Shown here in pieces: positions 19,173 to 28,655 of a stretch of DNA of 64,000 nt (within the stretch, counting starts at the first letter, position 1; every line of letters begins with the position of its first letter). The translations under genes and the position numbers were made by a program. Source of the DNA: Pseudovibrio sp. JCM 19062 (GTDB taxonomy: Bacteria; Pseudomonadota; Alphaproteobacteria; Rhizobiales; Stappiaceae); contig BAXV01000003.1 in NCBI GenBank assembly GCA_001310715.1, positions 87,721 through 151,720 of the forward strand, read 5' to 3'. Below the pieces are notes generated by a model. That model did no database searches. It was given only the letters and a program-made list of their open reading frames with translations, and was not told where the DNA came from.

Positions 19173-19538
19173 ATGACGGAAACACGTTGGCCTGAGCAGA
19201 TCCACCTGAAGAACGAGGGTTCAACTCTTGAAATTACTTTTGATGATGGCCTGAAGGTTGCGTTTACTGCAGAATTTCTACGCGTCATGTCCCCATCAGC
19301 AGAAGTACAGGGGCATTCTCCAGATCAACGGAAAGTGATCCCGGGAAAGAAAGGCGTGACTATTATCGGCGTTGATCCCGTTGGTAATTACGCCGTGAAA
19401 CTGACATTTGATGACCTGCACAATACTGGGATCTTCACGTGGAGGTACTTTCAGGAAATGCATAATGAAAAAGATGCGCTGTGGAATCGTTATCTGAGCG
19501 AGCTGAAGGAACACGGCCTGAGCCGGGAGGCGATGTAA
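19173..19538 (+). CDS. DUF971 domain protein
   Basis: Soluble protein of 121 residues covering one DUF971 domain, the fold found at the N-terminus of gamma-butyrobetaine hydroxylases. Recognised by AEFLRVMSPSAEVQGHSP and VGNYAVKLTFDDLHNTGIFT. Stand-alone members are often linked genetically with Mrp or Moco genes and are suspected in Fe-S metabolism, without proof. An earlier in-frame ATG at 19146 would add nine residues, but AAGGA before 19173 favours the later start. It is divergent from moaA. Confidence 0.85.
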   Translation: MTETRWPEQIHLKNEGSTLEITFDDGLKVAFTAEFLRVMSPSAEVQGHSPDQRKVIPGKKGVTIIGVDPVGNYAVKLTFDDLHNTGIFTWRYFQEMHNEKDALWNRYLSELKEHGLSREAM

Positions 19539-19570
19539 AGGGGGCTGGCTGAGAGCCACCCCCTTTAAAT

Positions 19571-20165
19571 CTAGCGTAGCACAACAACTTTCGTGCCGAC
19601 GCGTACGTTGTCATAAAGGTGGATGACGTCTTCGTTGGCCAGTCTTATGCAACCAGACGAAACAGCCGAACCAATCGTCCATGGTTCATTGGAGCCATGG
19701 ATACGGTAGATGGTATTGCCGATATACATGGCACGTGCACCAAGTGGATTGTTCGGCCCACCTTCCATGTAGCTTGGCAAAATGCGGCCTTTACGGCGTT
19801 CACGGGCAATCATAACCGCTGGCGGTGACCAGCTCGGCCATTCAGCTTTGCGGGTGATGCGGTGTGTACCAGACCACTGGAAGCCGTCACGGCCCACACC
19901 CACGCCATACACCATGGCAGTGCCATCACCGCGAACGTGATAGAGGCGGCGATCTTTGGTGCTGATCACAATCGTATTGGGGCCGTACGAGCATTATAAC
20001 GCACCAGCTTACGCTTGATGGGTGACTTGCCCGCGCGAGCAGGACCATAGGAAACCCATTTCTTGGATGCGTGGTCAAAGAATTTTCCAGAAGTGTTGGC
20101 GTTAGCGGCGTTCCGGTAAAGAGTGCCGCCATGCAAAGAGCAACACTCGCGATAAGTATGCGCAT
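19571..20165 (-). CDS. L,D-transpeptidase (YkuD family)
   Basis: Secreted cell-wall enzyme of about 198 residues forming 3-3 peptidoglycan cross-links or anchoring proteins to the wall. It starts MRILIASVALCMAALF, a signal peptide. The YkuD domain has YRIHGSNEP and the catalytic SSGCIRLANEDVIHLYD with its cysteine and arginine intact. Two frame changes (near 20115 and 19985) are each healed by one base; the middle section (SGKFFDHASKKWVSYGP) matches the linker of alphaproteobacterial homologues. Convergent with the DUF971 gene, with a 32-nt gap. Confidence 0.88.
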
Positions 20166-20471
20166 TGAATACCCCCTGGGATATTGTTGTTTGTTTTATC
20201 TCGGTTGCATGAGGGAATTTATGCAACGAGTGGGGAGACGCTCGCAGCTTTAAATGTCAAATCTATTAATTGTTGAAGTAATAGAGACTACAACTTCCGC
20301 TATATGCTTCTTATGGCAAAAGAATTTACATAGTATCTAGTTCAAGATGATTTACATTAGTCTAGAGATTAATTTTTATCTAGCTAAAACACTAATCAAT
20401 AGTCGCGCAATAGAATGAGTAATTCTAATTTAAATAATGATTGAATGAAATTGTACTGATAAGTTGCAAAG
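20166..20471. other. Intergenic region upstream of the L,D-transpeptidase
   Basis: About 300 AT-rich bases with several TCTAG and TTTAC repeats (20330-20390). No gene was recognised; it should hold the minus-strand promoter of the transpeptidase. Confidence 0.45.
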
Positions 20472-20498
20472 AAAAAGGGCGCCTCGAAGAACGCCCCT
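20472..20498 (-). terminator. Intrinsic terminator of the fumarase gene
   Basis: On the minus strand, stem GGGCG / CGCCC with a 10-nt loop, then TTTTTCTTT. It begins 28 bases after the fumarase stop. Confidence 0.75.
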
Positions 20499-20526
20499 CA
20501 AACTTTTAAAACTTAGCCGTTCTACG

Positions 20527-22161
20527 TCAGCTCAGGTTCAGCTCTTTAAAGAAGTCATTGCCTTTGTCATCGACAACGATAAAGGCAGGGAAGTCCTCAA
20601 CTTCAATTTTCCAGACGGCTTCCATACCCAGCTCTTCATACTCAACAACCTCAACGCTTTTGATGCAGTCTTGAGCAAGGCGAGCTGCAGGGCCACCGAT
20701 GGAACCCAGATAAAAGCCTCCGTGCGCCTGACAGGCGCGGCGTACGCTCGCTGAACGGTTGCCCTTTGCCAGCATCACCATGGAACCACCGGCAGCCTGA
20801 AACTGATCTACATAAGCATCCATACGACCAGCCGTGGTTGGACCAAAGGAGCCTGATGGCATTCCTTCTGGAGTCTTGGCCGGACCTGCATAATAAACAG
20901 GATGGTTCTTGATATAGTCAGGCAGAGGCTCACCGGCCTCAAGACGATCACGCAGCTTAGAGTGTGCAAGGTCACGCGCCACGATCAACGGGCCACTCAG
21001 TGAGAGCCGCGTTTTTGTTGGGTGCTTGGTCAGCTCACCGAGAATCTCGCTCATTGGGCGGGTCAAGTCGATCTTCACCACGTCCTCAGAGACATCTGCA
21101 TCAGTCACCTCTGGCATGTAGACTTCCGGATTGCGCTCCAGCTCCTCAAGGAAAATCCCGTCCTTGGTGATCTTGCCGGTAGCCTGACGGTCCGCAGAAC
21201 AGGAAACACCAAGCCCGATCGGCAAAGAGGCACCGTGACGTGGCAGGCGGATCACACGTACATCGTGACAGAAGTACTTACCACCAAACTGCGCACCAAC
21301 ACCGCTAGATTGAGTGATCTTATGAATCTCGGCTTCCATCTCCAGATCGCGGAACGCATGACCAGCCTCTGAGCCTTCAGTCGGCAGCTCGTCCAGATAA
21401 CGGGCAGACGCGAGCTTCACAGTCTTCAGGTTGAGCTCAGCGGACGTACCCCCGATAACAATTGATAGATGGTATGGAGGACAAGCTGCGGTGCCAAGAG
21501 TGAGGATCTTCTCCTTCAGGAAGTCGATCATCCGATCATGCGTCAAGAGACTTGGAGTGCCCTGAAACAGGAAGGTTTTGTTGGCAGACCCACCGCCTTT
21601 TGCCATAAACAGGAACTTGTAGGCATCGTCGCCTTCAGAATAGAGCTCGATCTGAGCCGGCATGTTGTTCTTGGTGTTCTTTTCCTCAAACATGGAAAGG
21701 GGTGCCAGCTGAGAGTAGCGCAGGTTCTTTTTGAAGTAGGCATCCCGCGCCCCTTCACCAAGCGCTGCTTCGTCATTGCCATTGGTCCAGACCTTACGGC
21801 CCTTCTTACCCATAACAATCGCTGTACCGGTGTCCTGACACATCGGTAAGACACCTGCTGCCGAGATATTGGCGTTCTTCATCAGGTCAAAGGCAACAAA
21901 CTTGTCGTTTGCAGTCGCTTCTGGATCGTCCAGAATTTTACGCAGCTGTTTAAGGTGGGAAGGGCGCAGGTAGTGGTTGATGTCTTTAAATGCTTCTTCT
22001 GCAAGTAAGCGCAGGCCTTCTTGGTCCACTTTGAGAACTGTCTCACCGTCAAACTCAACTTCACTCACAAATTCGGAAGTCAGCTTGCGATACGGGGTCT
22101 TGTCCTTACCCAATGGAAAAAGAGAGGTGTGAACGTACTCGGGAGCAAGTGTATCAGACAT
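20527..22161 (-). CDS. fumA: Fumarate hydratase, class I (iron-sulfur)
   Basis: TCA-cycle enzyme of 544 residues that interconverts fumarate and L-malate with an oxygen-sensitive [4Fe-4S] cluster. Both halves of the FumA/B type are present in one chain: the alpha part carries the cluster cysteines in [19 protein letters not shown] and [14 protein letters not shown]; the beta part has [17 protein letters not shown] and [18 protein letters not shown]. It is unbroken across 1.6 kb, a useful control against genome-wide decay. It is a single-gene unit with its own terminator. The choice between fumA and fumB naming is arbitrary. Confidence 0.95.
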   Translation of the reverse strand: MSDTLAPEYVHTSLFPLGKDKTPYRKLTSEFVSEVEFDGETVLKVDQEGLRLLAEEAFKDINHYLRPSHLKQLRKILDDPEATANDKFVAFDLMKNANISAAGVLPMCQDTGTAIVMGKKGRKVWTNGNDEAALGEGARDAYFKKNLRYSQLAPLSMFEEKNTKNNMPAQIELYSEGDDAYKFLFMAKGGGSANKTFLFQGTPSLLTHDRMIDFLKEKILTLGTAACPPYHLSIVIGGTSAELNLKTVKLASARYLDELPTEGSEAGHAFRDLEMEAEIHKITQSSGVGAQFGGKYFCHDVRVIRLPRHGASLPIGLGVSCSADRQATGKITKDGIFLEELERNPEVYMPEVTDADVSEDVVKIDLTRPMSEILGELTKHPTKTRLSLSGPLIVARDLAHSKLRDRLEAGEPLPDYIKNHPVYYAGPAKTPEGMPSGSFGPTTAGRMDAYVDQFQAAGGSMVMLAKGNRSASVRRACQAHGGFYLGSIGGPAARLAQDCIKSVEVVEYEELGMEAVWKIEVEDFPAFIVVDDKGNDFFKELNLS

Positions 22162-22235
22162 CTTGGGACTCTCTGGCTATTTTGGTGTACAGCTGTACAC
22201 TGTTGAATTGCTGAGCGCCGTTTTATAGAGAAAAA

Positions 22236-22258
22236 GCCGAGGGGCAAAGCCCCTCAGC
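22236..22258 (-). terminator. Intrinsic terminator of the YceI-cytochrome b561 unit
   Basis: On the minus strand, stem GCTGAGGGGC / GCCCCTCGGC (one G-U pair) with a 3-nt loop, followed by TTTTTCTC. It lies 85 bases beyond the YceI stop at 22344. Confidence 0.85.
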
Positions 22259-22343
22259 CTTCAAAAATTGTCATATTTATTAGATTTTGCCGAATTGATG
22301 AGCGATCGGGTGGATAATGCAGCTCTCTTATCGGATTGGGTCC

Positions 22344-22913
22344 TCAGCGCGTTGCGTAAAGATCAAGCGTCACAGTTATGTTGTTGCTGACCGTGCTTTC
22401 TGGCACGCCATCGCCAATATTAAAGTCACTGCGTGAAAGCTTGGCCTCACCAACGGCATGCGCTGTATCGCCTTCAATGGTCAGCGTGAACGGAAGGAAC
22501 ACAGCAATCTTTGCGCCTCTGAGTTCCAGCGTACCCGCCGCCTCATAAAGGTCACCGCCAGCAGGCACTACATTATCAACGCGGAAGACGGCATCCGGAT
22601 AGCTGGAGATATCCAGCCACTGGGCAGTGGTAATAGCACCAGCTGTCTGAGTGTCCTCAGTATGTACGCTTCCGGTGATGATTGTCGCCTGGATTTCGGT
22701 ACTTTCAAGGTCTTGCTCATCGAACACGATCTTTGCATCCCAGGTTCCAAATGTACCTGTAACGGTATTACCGTTATTGATGACTTCAAACCCGAGTGTG
22801 CTCCTATTGCGATCCACAGACCATTCATCTGCGGAGGCTGTGGATGCTGTGGCGAGCATGACAAACCCAAAAAAAACACTGGCTTTAGAGAATAGATTGG
22901 TCATTGATCTCAT
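22344..22913 (-). CDS. YceI-like periplasmic lipid-binding protein (copy A)
   Basis: Secreted lipocalin-like protein of 189 residues that in homologues binds isoprenoid lipids. It has an N-terminal signal peptide (about residues 1-28, ending ASA), then DEWSVDRNRSTLGFEV, and VTGTFGTWDAKIVFDEQDL, the family hallmark around the conserved fold. The C-terminus is LSRSDFNIGDGVPESTVSNN. It starts at ATG 22913 behind GGAG. It is last of a three-gene unit after cytochrome b561 and a second YceI, an arrangement like yceJ-yceI of enterobacteria. Confidence 0.9.
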   Translation of the reverse strand: MRSMTNLFSKASVFFGFVMLATASTASADEWSVDRNRSTLGFEVINNGNTVTGTFGTWDAKIVFDEQDLESTEIQATIITGSVHTEDTQTAGAITTAQWLDISSYPDAVFRVDNVVPAGGDLYEAAGTLELRGAKIAVFLPFTLTIEGDTAHAVGEAKLSRSDFNIGDGVPESTVSNNITVTLDLYATR

Positions 22914-22934
22914 AGTTTTCTCCGGATACTCAGA

Positions 22935-23504
22935 CTAGTCCTGCAATGATAGCATACGCTGTAAGACTTTGTTCTTGTAAATAAAGTAGTGCTTAAGAGC
23001 TGCTCCGATATGAACAAGAATTACTGCAATAAATGCATACGAAGCCCAGCCGTGTACCTCAGTGAAAAACTCGGACACCTTTGCTTTTTGCCCTAAAAAC
23101 TCGGGCACTGGTAGATGCGGAATCTCAAAGAGGTTAAAGAAAACTGACGGGAGGCCAAGCGGGCTTGTTGAAACCAGTAGCCATCCTGTCAGTGGCATGA
23201 TTAACATCAGGGCGTAAAGACTGATGTGTCCCAGGTGTGCAGCAACCCTTTCCCACGTCGGCGTATTCTCTGGCAAATCCGGTGTGATATTAGTGATTTT
23301 CCAAAGAAGGCGCAGGGCAACCAACGCCAGAACAACAAAGCCAATCGACTTGTGGAGCTGGTAGAGAGTGTAGGTTGCAGGCTCGAAGATCGGCAGCGTA
23401 ACCATATAAAGGCCAAAGCCCAGCATACCGATGATAAGTGCAGCCATGGTCCAGTGCAGATAAATCGCGACGTATCCATAAGCTGATCGGGTGTTTTTGA
23501 TCAT
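22935..23504 (-). CDS. Cytochrome b561
   Basis: Di-heme integral membrane protein of 189 residues with four helices that passes electrons between quinol and periplasmic acceptors, often linked to oxidative-stress defence. Candidate axial histidines are in YLHWTMAAL (helix 1), YQLHKSIGF (helix 2), EVHGWASYAF and ILVHIGAALKH (helix 4). Unbroken. It lies 21 bases before YceI copy A and 97 bases after copy B, on the same strand, so the three probably share one mRNA. Confidence 0.93.
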   Translation of the reverse strand: MIKNTRSAYGYVAIYLHWTMAALIIGMLGFGLYMVTLPIFEPATYTLYQLHKSIGFVVLALVALRLLWKITNITPDLPENTPTWERVAAHLGHISLYALMLIMPLTGWLLVSTSPLGLPSVFFNLFEIPHLPVPEFLGQKAKVSEFFTEVHGWASYAFIAVILVHIGAALKHYFIYKNKVLQRMLSLQD

Positions 23505-23601
23505 GGACAGCCCCTTTGATCAAGGGAAGGGACGGCAACGCCCCTTCACCAAATTCGATCAGGCTGTCAGAGCAATGCATGCATCTGACAGACCAGAACT
23601 A

Positions 23602-24177
23602 TTACTGTACGGTCGCTTCAAAGCTGATGTTGATGTTCACATCGTCAGACACGTAAGGCAAAGCATGGTCATACCGTAATCAGAGCGCTTGATCGTGGTG
23701 GAAGCATCCAGACCAACAGCCCGTTTATTCGCTGATGGATGCTGGCCAAGCTGGTTGACAACAACCCGCAGAACGGTTGGTTTGGTGATGTCGCGAATGG
23801 TCAGGTCACCAGTGACTTCCAGCTCGTTATCGCTAACCTTTTCGACCTTGGTGGACTTGAATGTTGCAGTCGGGAACTGTTCAACATCGAAGAAGTCCGG
23901 GCTCTTAAGATGCCTGTCGCGTCTCTCCCAGAAAGTATCCATGGAAGTGACGTCAATCTCCACGTCCACTTTAGAGTTGGCCGGGACCTCTTCATCAATG
24001 ATCAGAGTAGGGTCCATTTAGCAAAGCGACCGTCTGTGGTGGAGTAACCCAGGTGATTGTAGTCAAACGCAAGGTTTGCGTGGGACATGTCAACGTCGTA
24101 GGCACTGGCTCAGCCACTGCTGCCGTGGTCAAGAAAGAAGCTGCAACTGCAAGCATTCCGAAGCGAACTGATTTCAT
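23602..24177 (-). CDS. YceI-like periplasmic protein (copy B)
   Basis: Second YceI-family protein, about 192 residues, diverged from copy A. Signal peptide MKSVRFGMLAVAASFLTTAAV ends at AEP; the mature part has DMSHANLAFDYNHLGYSTT and GDLTIRDITKPT, then RSDYGMTMALPYVSDDVNI, typical of the family. The start ATG 24177 has GGAG before it. Three frame changes (near 24060, 24025 and 23662), the second a lost A in AAAATGG. It is first of the b561 unit. Confidence 0.87.
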
Positions 24178-24496
24178 CGTAATCTCCAATAAAGTTGAAC
24201 TCTAAATTTCAAGCTTGGCAAACAATTGGCAGATGTGCAGAAAATTGCAATTAAACGCATTGTTCAATATAGGTGCACAATCACGCAAAACCCAGCGATA
24301 TTGCTGTTTTTGGAAAACATTGATGCAAAAATGAGTTGCCACTGTGGCAATATAAAGGAGATTGTGAAACCGGTTGATACAACTACAAAACTATAAGGGT
24401 TTTACATCACGTTTTCGTGTGTGTGTATCAGCTGGAAACAGTCTGGAAGGAGAATAGGGTAGTAGGGAGGCACAGGTTCGCGCCTCCAACAATGCC
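24178..24496. other. Intergenic region between methyltransferase and YceI copy B
   Basis: About 320 bases with the promoter region of the YceI-b561 unit. A hairpin GGAGGC / GCCTCC at 24466-24487 follows the methyltransferase stop but lacks a T-run. Nothing else was recognised. Confidence 0.5.
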
Positions 24497-24999
24497 CTAC
24501 GGCTTGTAGGTAAAGAGAATGCCGTTTTTATCGCGCAAAACCTCGAATTTTTCTTTCTTCAGAGTGTCGCGAAGATTAGGCAGAACGCTTTTGTCATCAG
24601 CAATCAACATATATCCGCCTACCCGCAGGTGGCCGAGCATGCGTTGTAAAAGCTTAACCCGCGCCGTCCTCGGAACCTCGTGGAAAAATCTGTCTGCAAT
24701 AATCGCATCAAGACCTGAGGCGGGGTGTAGCCCAAGGCGTCAGCATGAACGATTTCAATAGGCAGGTTGTCAGCTTCAACACGCTCCTGCAATTGGTCCA
24801 GCCCCACTTTAGAACTGTCCAGAGCAATCACATTGTAACCGCGCTTGGCTAGAAAGACCGAGTCGCGTCCCTGTCCCGCACCCAGATCTAAGATGGTGCC
24901 GGTGTCGAAGTCCAAGTTTGAGAACAGTGTCGTAAACTGCTTGGAGGTATGGCCGAAGTAACTTTCGTCCTTGGCGTAGATTTTATCGTATTTTTGCAT
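24497..24999 (-). CDS. Class I SAM-dependent methyltransferase
   Basis: Cytosolic methyltransferase of about 168 residues. The SAM-binding motif I is TILDLGAGQGRDSVFLAKRG, followed by motif II VIALDSS and the acidic VHADALG. The C-terminal half ends VLRDKNGILFTYKP. The frame breaks near 24718 (GGTCTT for GGGTCTT) and the restored region reads LDAIIADRFFHEVP. Its short length and N-terminus (YDKIYAKDESYFG) recall tellurite-resistance TehB-like and small-molecule methyltransferases; the substrate is unknown. Confidence 0.82.
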
Positions 25000-25092
25000 A
25001 AGTCAGCCTGCATGGATCTTTAAGTCAAGCATATACAGGATCGCAGAAAATGAACAAGCCCAACCAGTATAATGCTGCTTGGGCTTGCTGTA

Positions 25093-25641
25093 TCAGGTGA
25101 AGCTTTGCTTCATGAAAACTGTCGGCTCTCCCATATAGGTGCCGTCTGTGTACTTCTTGAACCCGACCCGTTCAGCAAGAGCAATGCTCGCTGTGTTTTC
25201 CGGTGCAATAATGCAGTGAACCTCAGGAAACCGTCTGGAATTTTTTTAGCCAGGACAGACACAGCTCCACAGCTTCGCGCGCATACCCCTTGCCATGAAA
25301 CTTGGGAGAGGTCACCCAGCCAGCCTCCGCAAATCCTTCCAGACTAGGGGTAACATCACGTTTGAAGTCGGAAAAGCCGATATCGCCGATCAGCGCACCA
25401 CTGTCTTTCTCGATTACAGCCCAATACCCAAACCCGCAAAGGCTCCAATGGCCAGCATATTTAAGGAGTCTGCCCCAAGTATCTGATCGGCTGGAAGCTT
25501 GCCTGATATGTAGCGAACCACCTCAGGCTCTGCCCACAATTTGCAGCATGCGTCAAAGTCTGATGGCTGGTGAGCACGCACGATAATGCGCTCGCCCTCG
25601 AGTGTTGGAGCGGTTGTACAACGTTCTTCTTCTATGATCAC
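25093..25641 (-). CDS. GNAT family N-acetyltransferase (RimJ/RimL-like)
   Basis: Acetyl-CoA-dependent N-acetyltransferase, about 183 residues, of the Acetyltransf_3 type. Seen in order: LEGERIIVRAHQPSDFDACC, then GALIGDIGFSDFK, EAGWVTSPKFHGKGYAREAV with the acetyl-CoA pyrophosphate loop, and NTASIALAERVGFKKYTDG. GTG 25641 was chosen: GGGGAC precedes it, and the upstream alternative at 25677 would lie inside the terminator hairpin of the dehydrogenase. Frame changes near 25495, and near 25245 in a run of seven A where six restores the frame. The substrate is unknown. Confidence 0.83.
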
Positions 25642-25660
25642 AAAAATAGTCCCCGAAAAA

Positions 25661-25683
25661 GCCGGAGAGATAAACACTCCGGC
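25661..25683 (-). terminator. Intrinsic terminator after the succinate-semialdehyde dehydrogenase gene
   Basis: Seven-base stem GCCGGAG / CTCCGGC with a 9-nt loop; on the minus strand TTTTTCGGGG follows. It lies directly before the GNAT start. Confidence 0.85.
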
Positions 25684-25705
25684 TCCCCAAAATTAGCAAT
25701 AAGTT

Positions 25706-27180
25706 TTAAAGGCCAAGCCCACCAATGCAAGAGTATTTGATGTTGATGTAGTCATCGATGCCGTATTTGGAACCTTCATTCCCCATACCGCTGTCTTTGT
25801 AGCCGCCAAACGGTGCATACTCGGTGGTGATCACGCCTTCATTCACGCCGACGAGGCCATATTCCAGCGCTTCCATCATGCGGAACGTCTGACCCAGATC
25901 CTGACTGTAGAAGTAGCAGGCAAGGCCGTATTCAGTATCATTGGCCATCCTGATTGCATCGTCTTCGCTCTCAAACTTGAAGACAGGTGCAAACGGACCA
26001 AATGTTTCTTCCTTGGCAACCTTCATGTCCGGCGTGGCATTCAGCAGCAAAGTCGGCTCAAAGAAGCTGCCACCTTGTGCATCACGCTTCCCGCCAGAAA
26101 CGACGCTGCCGCCTTTCTCCACGGCGTCGGTGATCAGCTCTTCCACTTTGGCAACCGCATGTTCATCAATCAGCGGCCCCTGATTAACATCCTCATCAAG
26201 ACCATTACCAACGCGCAACTGCTCCTCAATCGCCGCTTTCAGCTTTGCGGAAAACTCATCATAGATACCTGCCTGAGCGTAGATGCGATTGGCACACACG
26301 CAGGTTTGACCAGAGTTTCTGAACTTGGAGGCAATGGCTCCTTCAACAGCCTTGTCGATATCAGCTGAGTCAAACACGATAAACGGCGCATTGCCGCCCA
26401 GCTCCATGGAGACCTTCTTCATATTGGCCAGAGCTTTCGAGGCAAGCTGTTTGCTACTGGTGTGGAGCCAGTGAAGGTGATCTTACGCACCTTCTCGTTC
26501 TCACACATTTCATCGGCTATTTGCGCAGCAGAACCGGTAATAATGTTGATCACGCCCGCAGGAATACCAGCCTCCTCAGCCAGCTCTCCGAGGATCAAGG
26601 CCGAGTAAGGCGTCTGGCTTGCTGGCTTGGCAACAACCGTACAGCCGGACCCCAAAGCAGCTGCGAGCTTGCGTCCAAGCATGGAGCTTGGGAAGTTCCA
26701 TGGCGTAATCGCGCCAACAACGCCCAATGGCTCTTTGGTCACCATGATGCGGCGGTCCTTCCACGGGGAAGGGATCACATCGCCATAAACCCGCTTGCCC
26801 TCTTCAGCAAAGAAGCGAATGTAGTTGCCCGTGATCGCCACTTCGCCCATGGACTCAGCCAATGGCTTACCCATTTCAATAGTTAGCAGCCGGGCAAGTT
26901 CCTTCTGATTTTTACTAATCAGGTCCGCCCAGCCCAGCATCAGGTTACAGCGTTCGACGGCAGTCATCTTCGACCAGACCTTAAACGCGGAGTGAGCGGC
27001 ATTAATCGCTTCTGCCGTCTCTGTGCGCCCGAACCGTGGGACTTGTCCGATGATGGCACCGGTCGCTGGATTGTTCACTGAGATGGAATTGCTCTCGTCT
27101 CCGCGAACCCATTTTCCTCCAATGAGGCATGCTTCACGAAGGAGTGGAATATCTTTGGTTGGTGAGACTGTGGAACTCAT
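25706..27180 (-). CDS. gabD: NAD(P)-dependent succinate-semialdehyde dehydrogenase
   Basis: Oxidises succinate semialdehyde to succinate, linking GABA breakdown to the TCA cycle; about 491 residues, the usual length. ALDH motifs are GAITPWNFPSSMLGRKLAAA, the cofactor-binding KPASQTPYSAL, FTGSTPV, the general-base glutamate in SMELGGNAPFIV and the catalytic cysteine in SGQTCVCANRIY. The C-terminus carries FGGYKDSGMGNEGSKYGID. It starts at ATG 27180 behind AGGAGAT. One break near 26450. Other semialdehydes are possible substrates, since assignment within this clade is by motif only. Confidence 0.92.
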
Positions 27181-27642
27181 GAGTATCTCCTGATGAAGTA
27201 ATATCCCGCCAGGCAATGGGGGAGAGACTGGGAAATATGAGGTAGGAATGGCTTTATCTAATCTACACATATAAGTGGAAGATCTGGGAATAACACCTGC
27301 TTCTCATAGGATTTGCAAAGATTGAGCCATTCTGCAATGCAGTTTGATGGGACGATTAATTGTCTCTTTCTCAACAGTCGTGGTTAGAACAGAAACTGGC
27401 GCAGTTATAAGCTTTAGGGGCGCTTCCGGACAGATATGGAGACCGGAAAAATCTGGAATGATATCATTCCGACAGGCGCGCCTGAACTCCAATTCTCGCC
27501 GGAAAAGAGGAGTTCAAAGTCCCCAGAGTGTCGTTCACATCGCTACCACCGACAATTAGCAACACACTGCAATTGTGCTGGCCTGTAAAATATGTCAGGA
27601 GCGACCTGCTGAACAATAACTCGAATTGCGAAGGTTTCCTCC
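27181..27642. other. Divergent intergenic region between gabD and the malate/lactate dehydrogenase
   Basis: About 460 bases with the 5' regions of two divergent genes. Short open frames occur but none resembles a protein family. No RNA gene or repeat was recognised. Confidence 0.5.
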
Positions 27643-28655
27643 ATGTCAGACACGGTCAATCTCTCATTAGAAGGAGCACTCAAACTCACTATCTCTGCCT
27701 TGTCTGCAAACAAAACCGACCCCGCAAACGCACAGATCGTTGCTCAGGCGCTGGTGAATGCGGAAGCTGATGGTCAGGCAGGACACGGCCTTTCCAGAAT
27801 TCCCTCCTATACCGCCCAGACCAGAACCGGAAAAGTGGATGGCTTTGCAAAACCGGAAGCTCAGCTCGTCACACCCGTTGTTCAACGTGTCGATGCCAAA
27901 TTTGGGTTTGCCTATCCCGCAATTGAAGTTGCTCTGCCGTTTTTGAAAGAAGTATCTGCACAAAACGGACTGGCACTCAGCGCGATCTGTCACTCCCATC
28001 ATTTCGGACAGGCAGGTGCGCATTGCGAACGACTGGCACGAGAGGGAATGATCGCACTGGTCTTTGGAAATACACCCAAGGCAATCGCAGCATTTGGCGG
28101 CAAGAATCCCATGTTCGGTACCAACAATCGCCTTTGCAGCTCCAAACGGAGACTCTGACCCGCTCGTGATTGATCTGGCCCTTTCTCGTGTTGCCCGTGG
28201 AAAGATCATGGCTGCGCAGCGCGCTGGTAAGTCCATTCCAGAAGGCTGGTCACTGGATAAAGAGGGACAACCAACAACAGACCCCGATGCAGCTCTGGAG
28301 GGAACCATGATTCCGATCGGCGAGGCAAAAGGCGCCGCACTGGCAATGATGATTGAGATCCTTGCCGCAGGCTGTGCGGCTCCGCATTCGGGTTTGAAGC
28401 CTCAAGCTTGCTCTCCGGAGAAGGCGATGCGCCAGATCTTGGGCAGGTTATTCTCGCAGTGGATGCCAATCTGGTCTCTGGTGGGGCATTTGCGGAGCGG
28501 ATGCACACTCTGGTTGCGGCCATTGAGGCAGACAGGGGGCACGTCTGCCAGGCACATCCCGCCTGGCAGCTCGGGCCAAAGCACAAACTTCCGGCATCAA
28601 TCTGCCACAGCCAATCTACCAGGAGGTAATGCGACTGGCTGGCCAGCCGGTTTAA
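27643..28655 (+). CDS. Malate/L-lactate dehydrogenase family (Ldh2) oxidoreductase
   Basis: NAD(P)-dependent 2-hydroxyacid or ureidoglycolate-type dehydrogenase of about 338 residues. Family motifs are ADGQAGHGLSRIPSYTAQTR, SAICHSHHFGQAGAHCERLA, IALVFGNTPKAIAAFGG, then AFAAPNGDSDPLVIDLALS and GEAKGAALAMMIEILA. Three frame changes (near 28122, where two C of GTNP seem lost, near 28390 and near 28550) scatter it over all three frames, yet conservation is continuous. The stop codon overlaps that of the convergent tamB by three bases. The substrate is not determinable. Confidence 0.85.

Noticed and set aside
27304..27559. Small frames in the gabD upstream region
   Set aside because: Open on both strands without any ribosome site or conserved motif.
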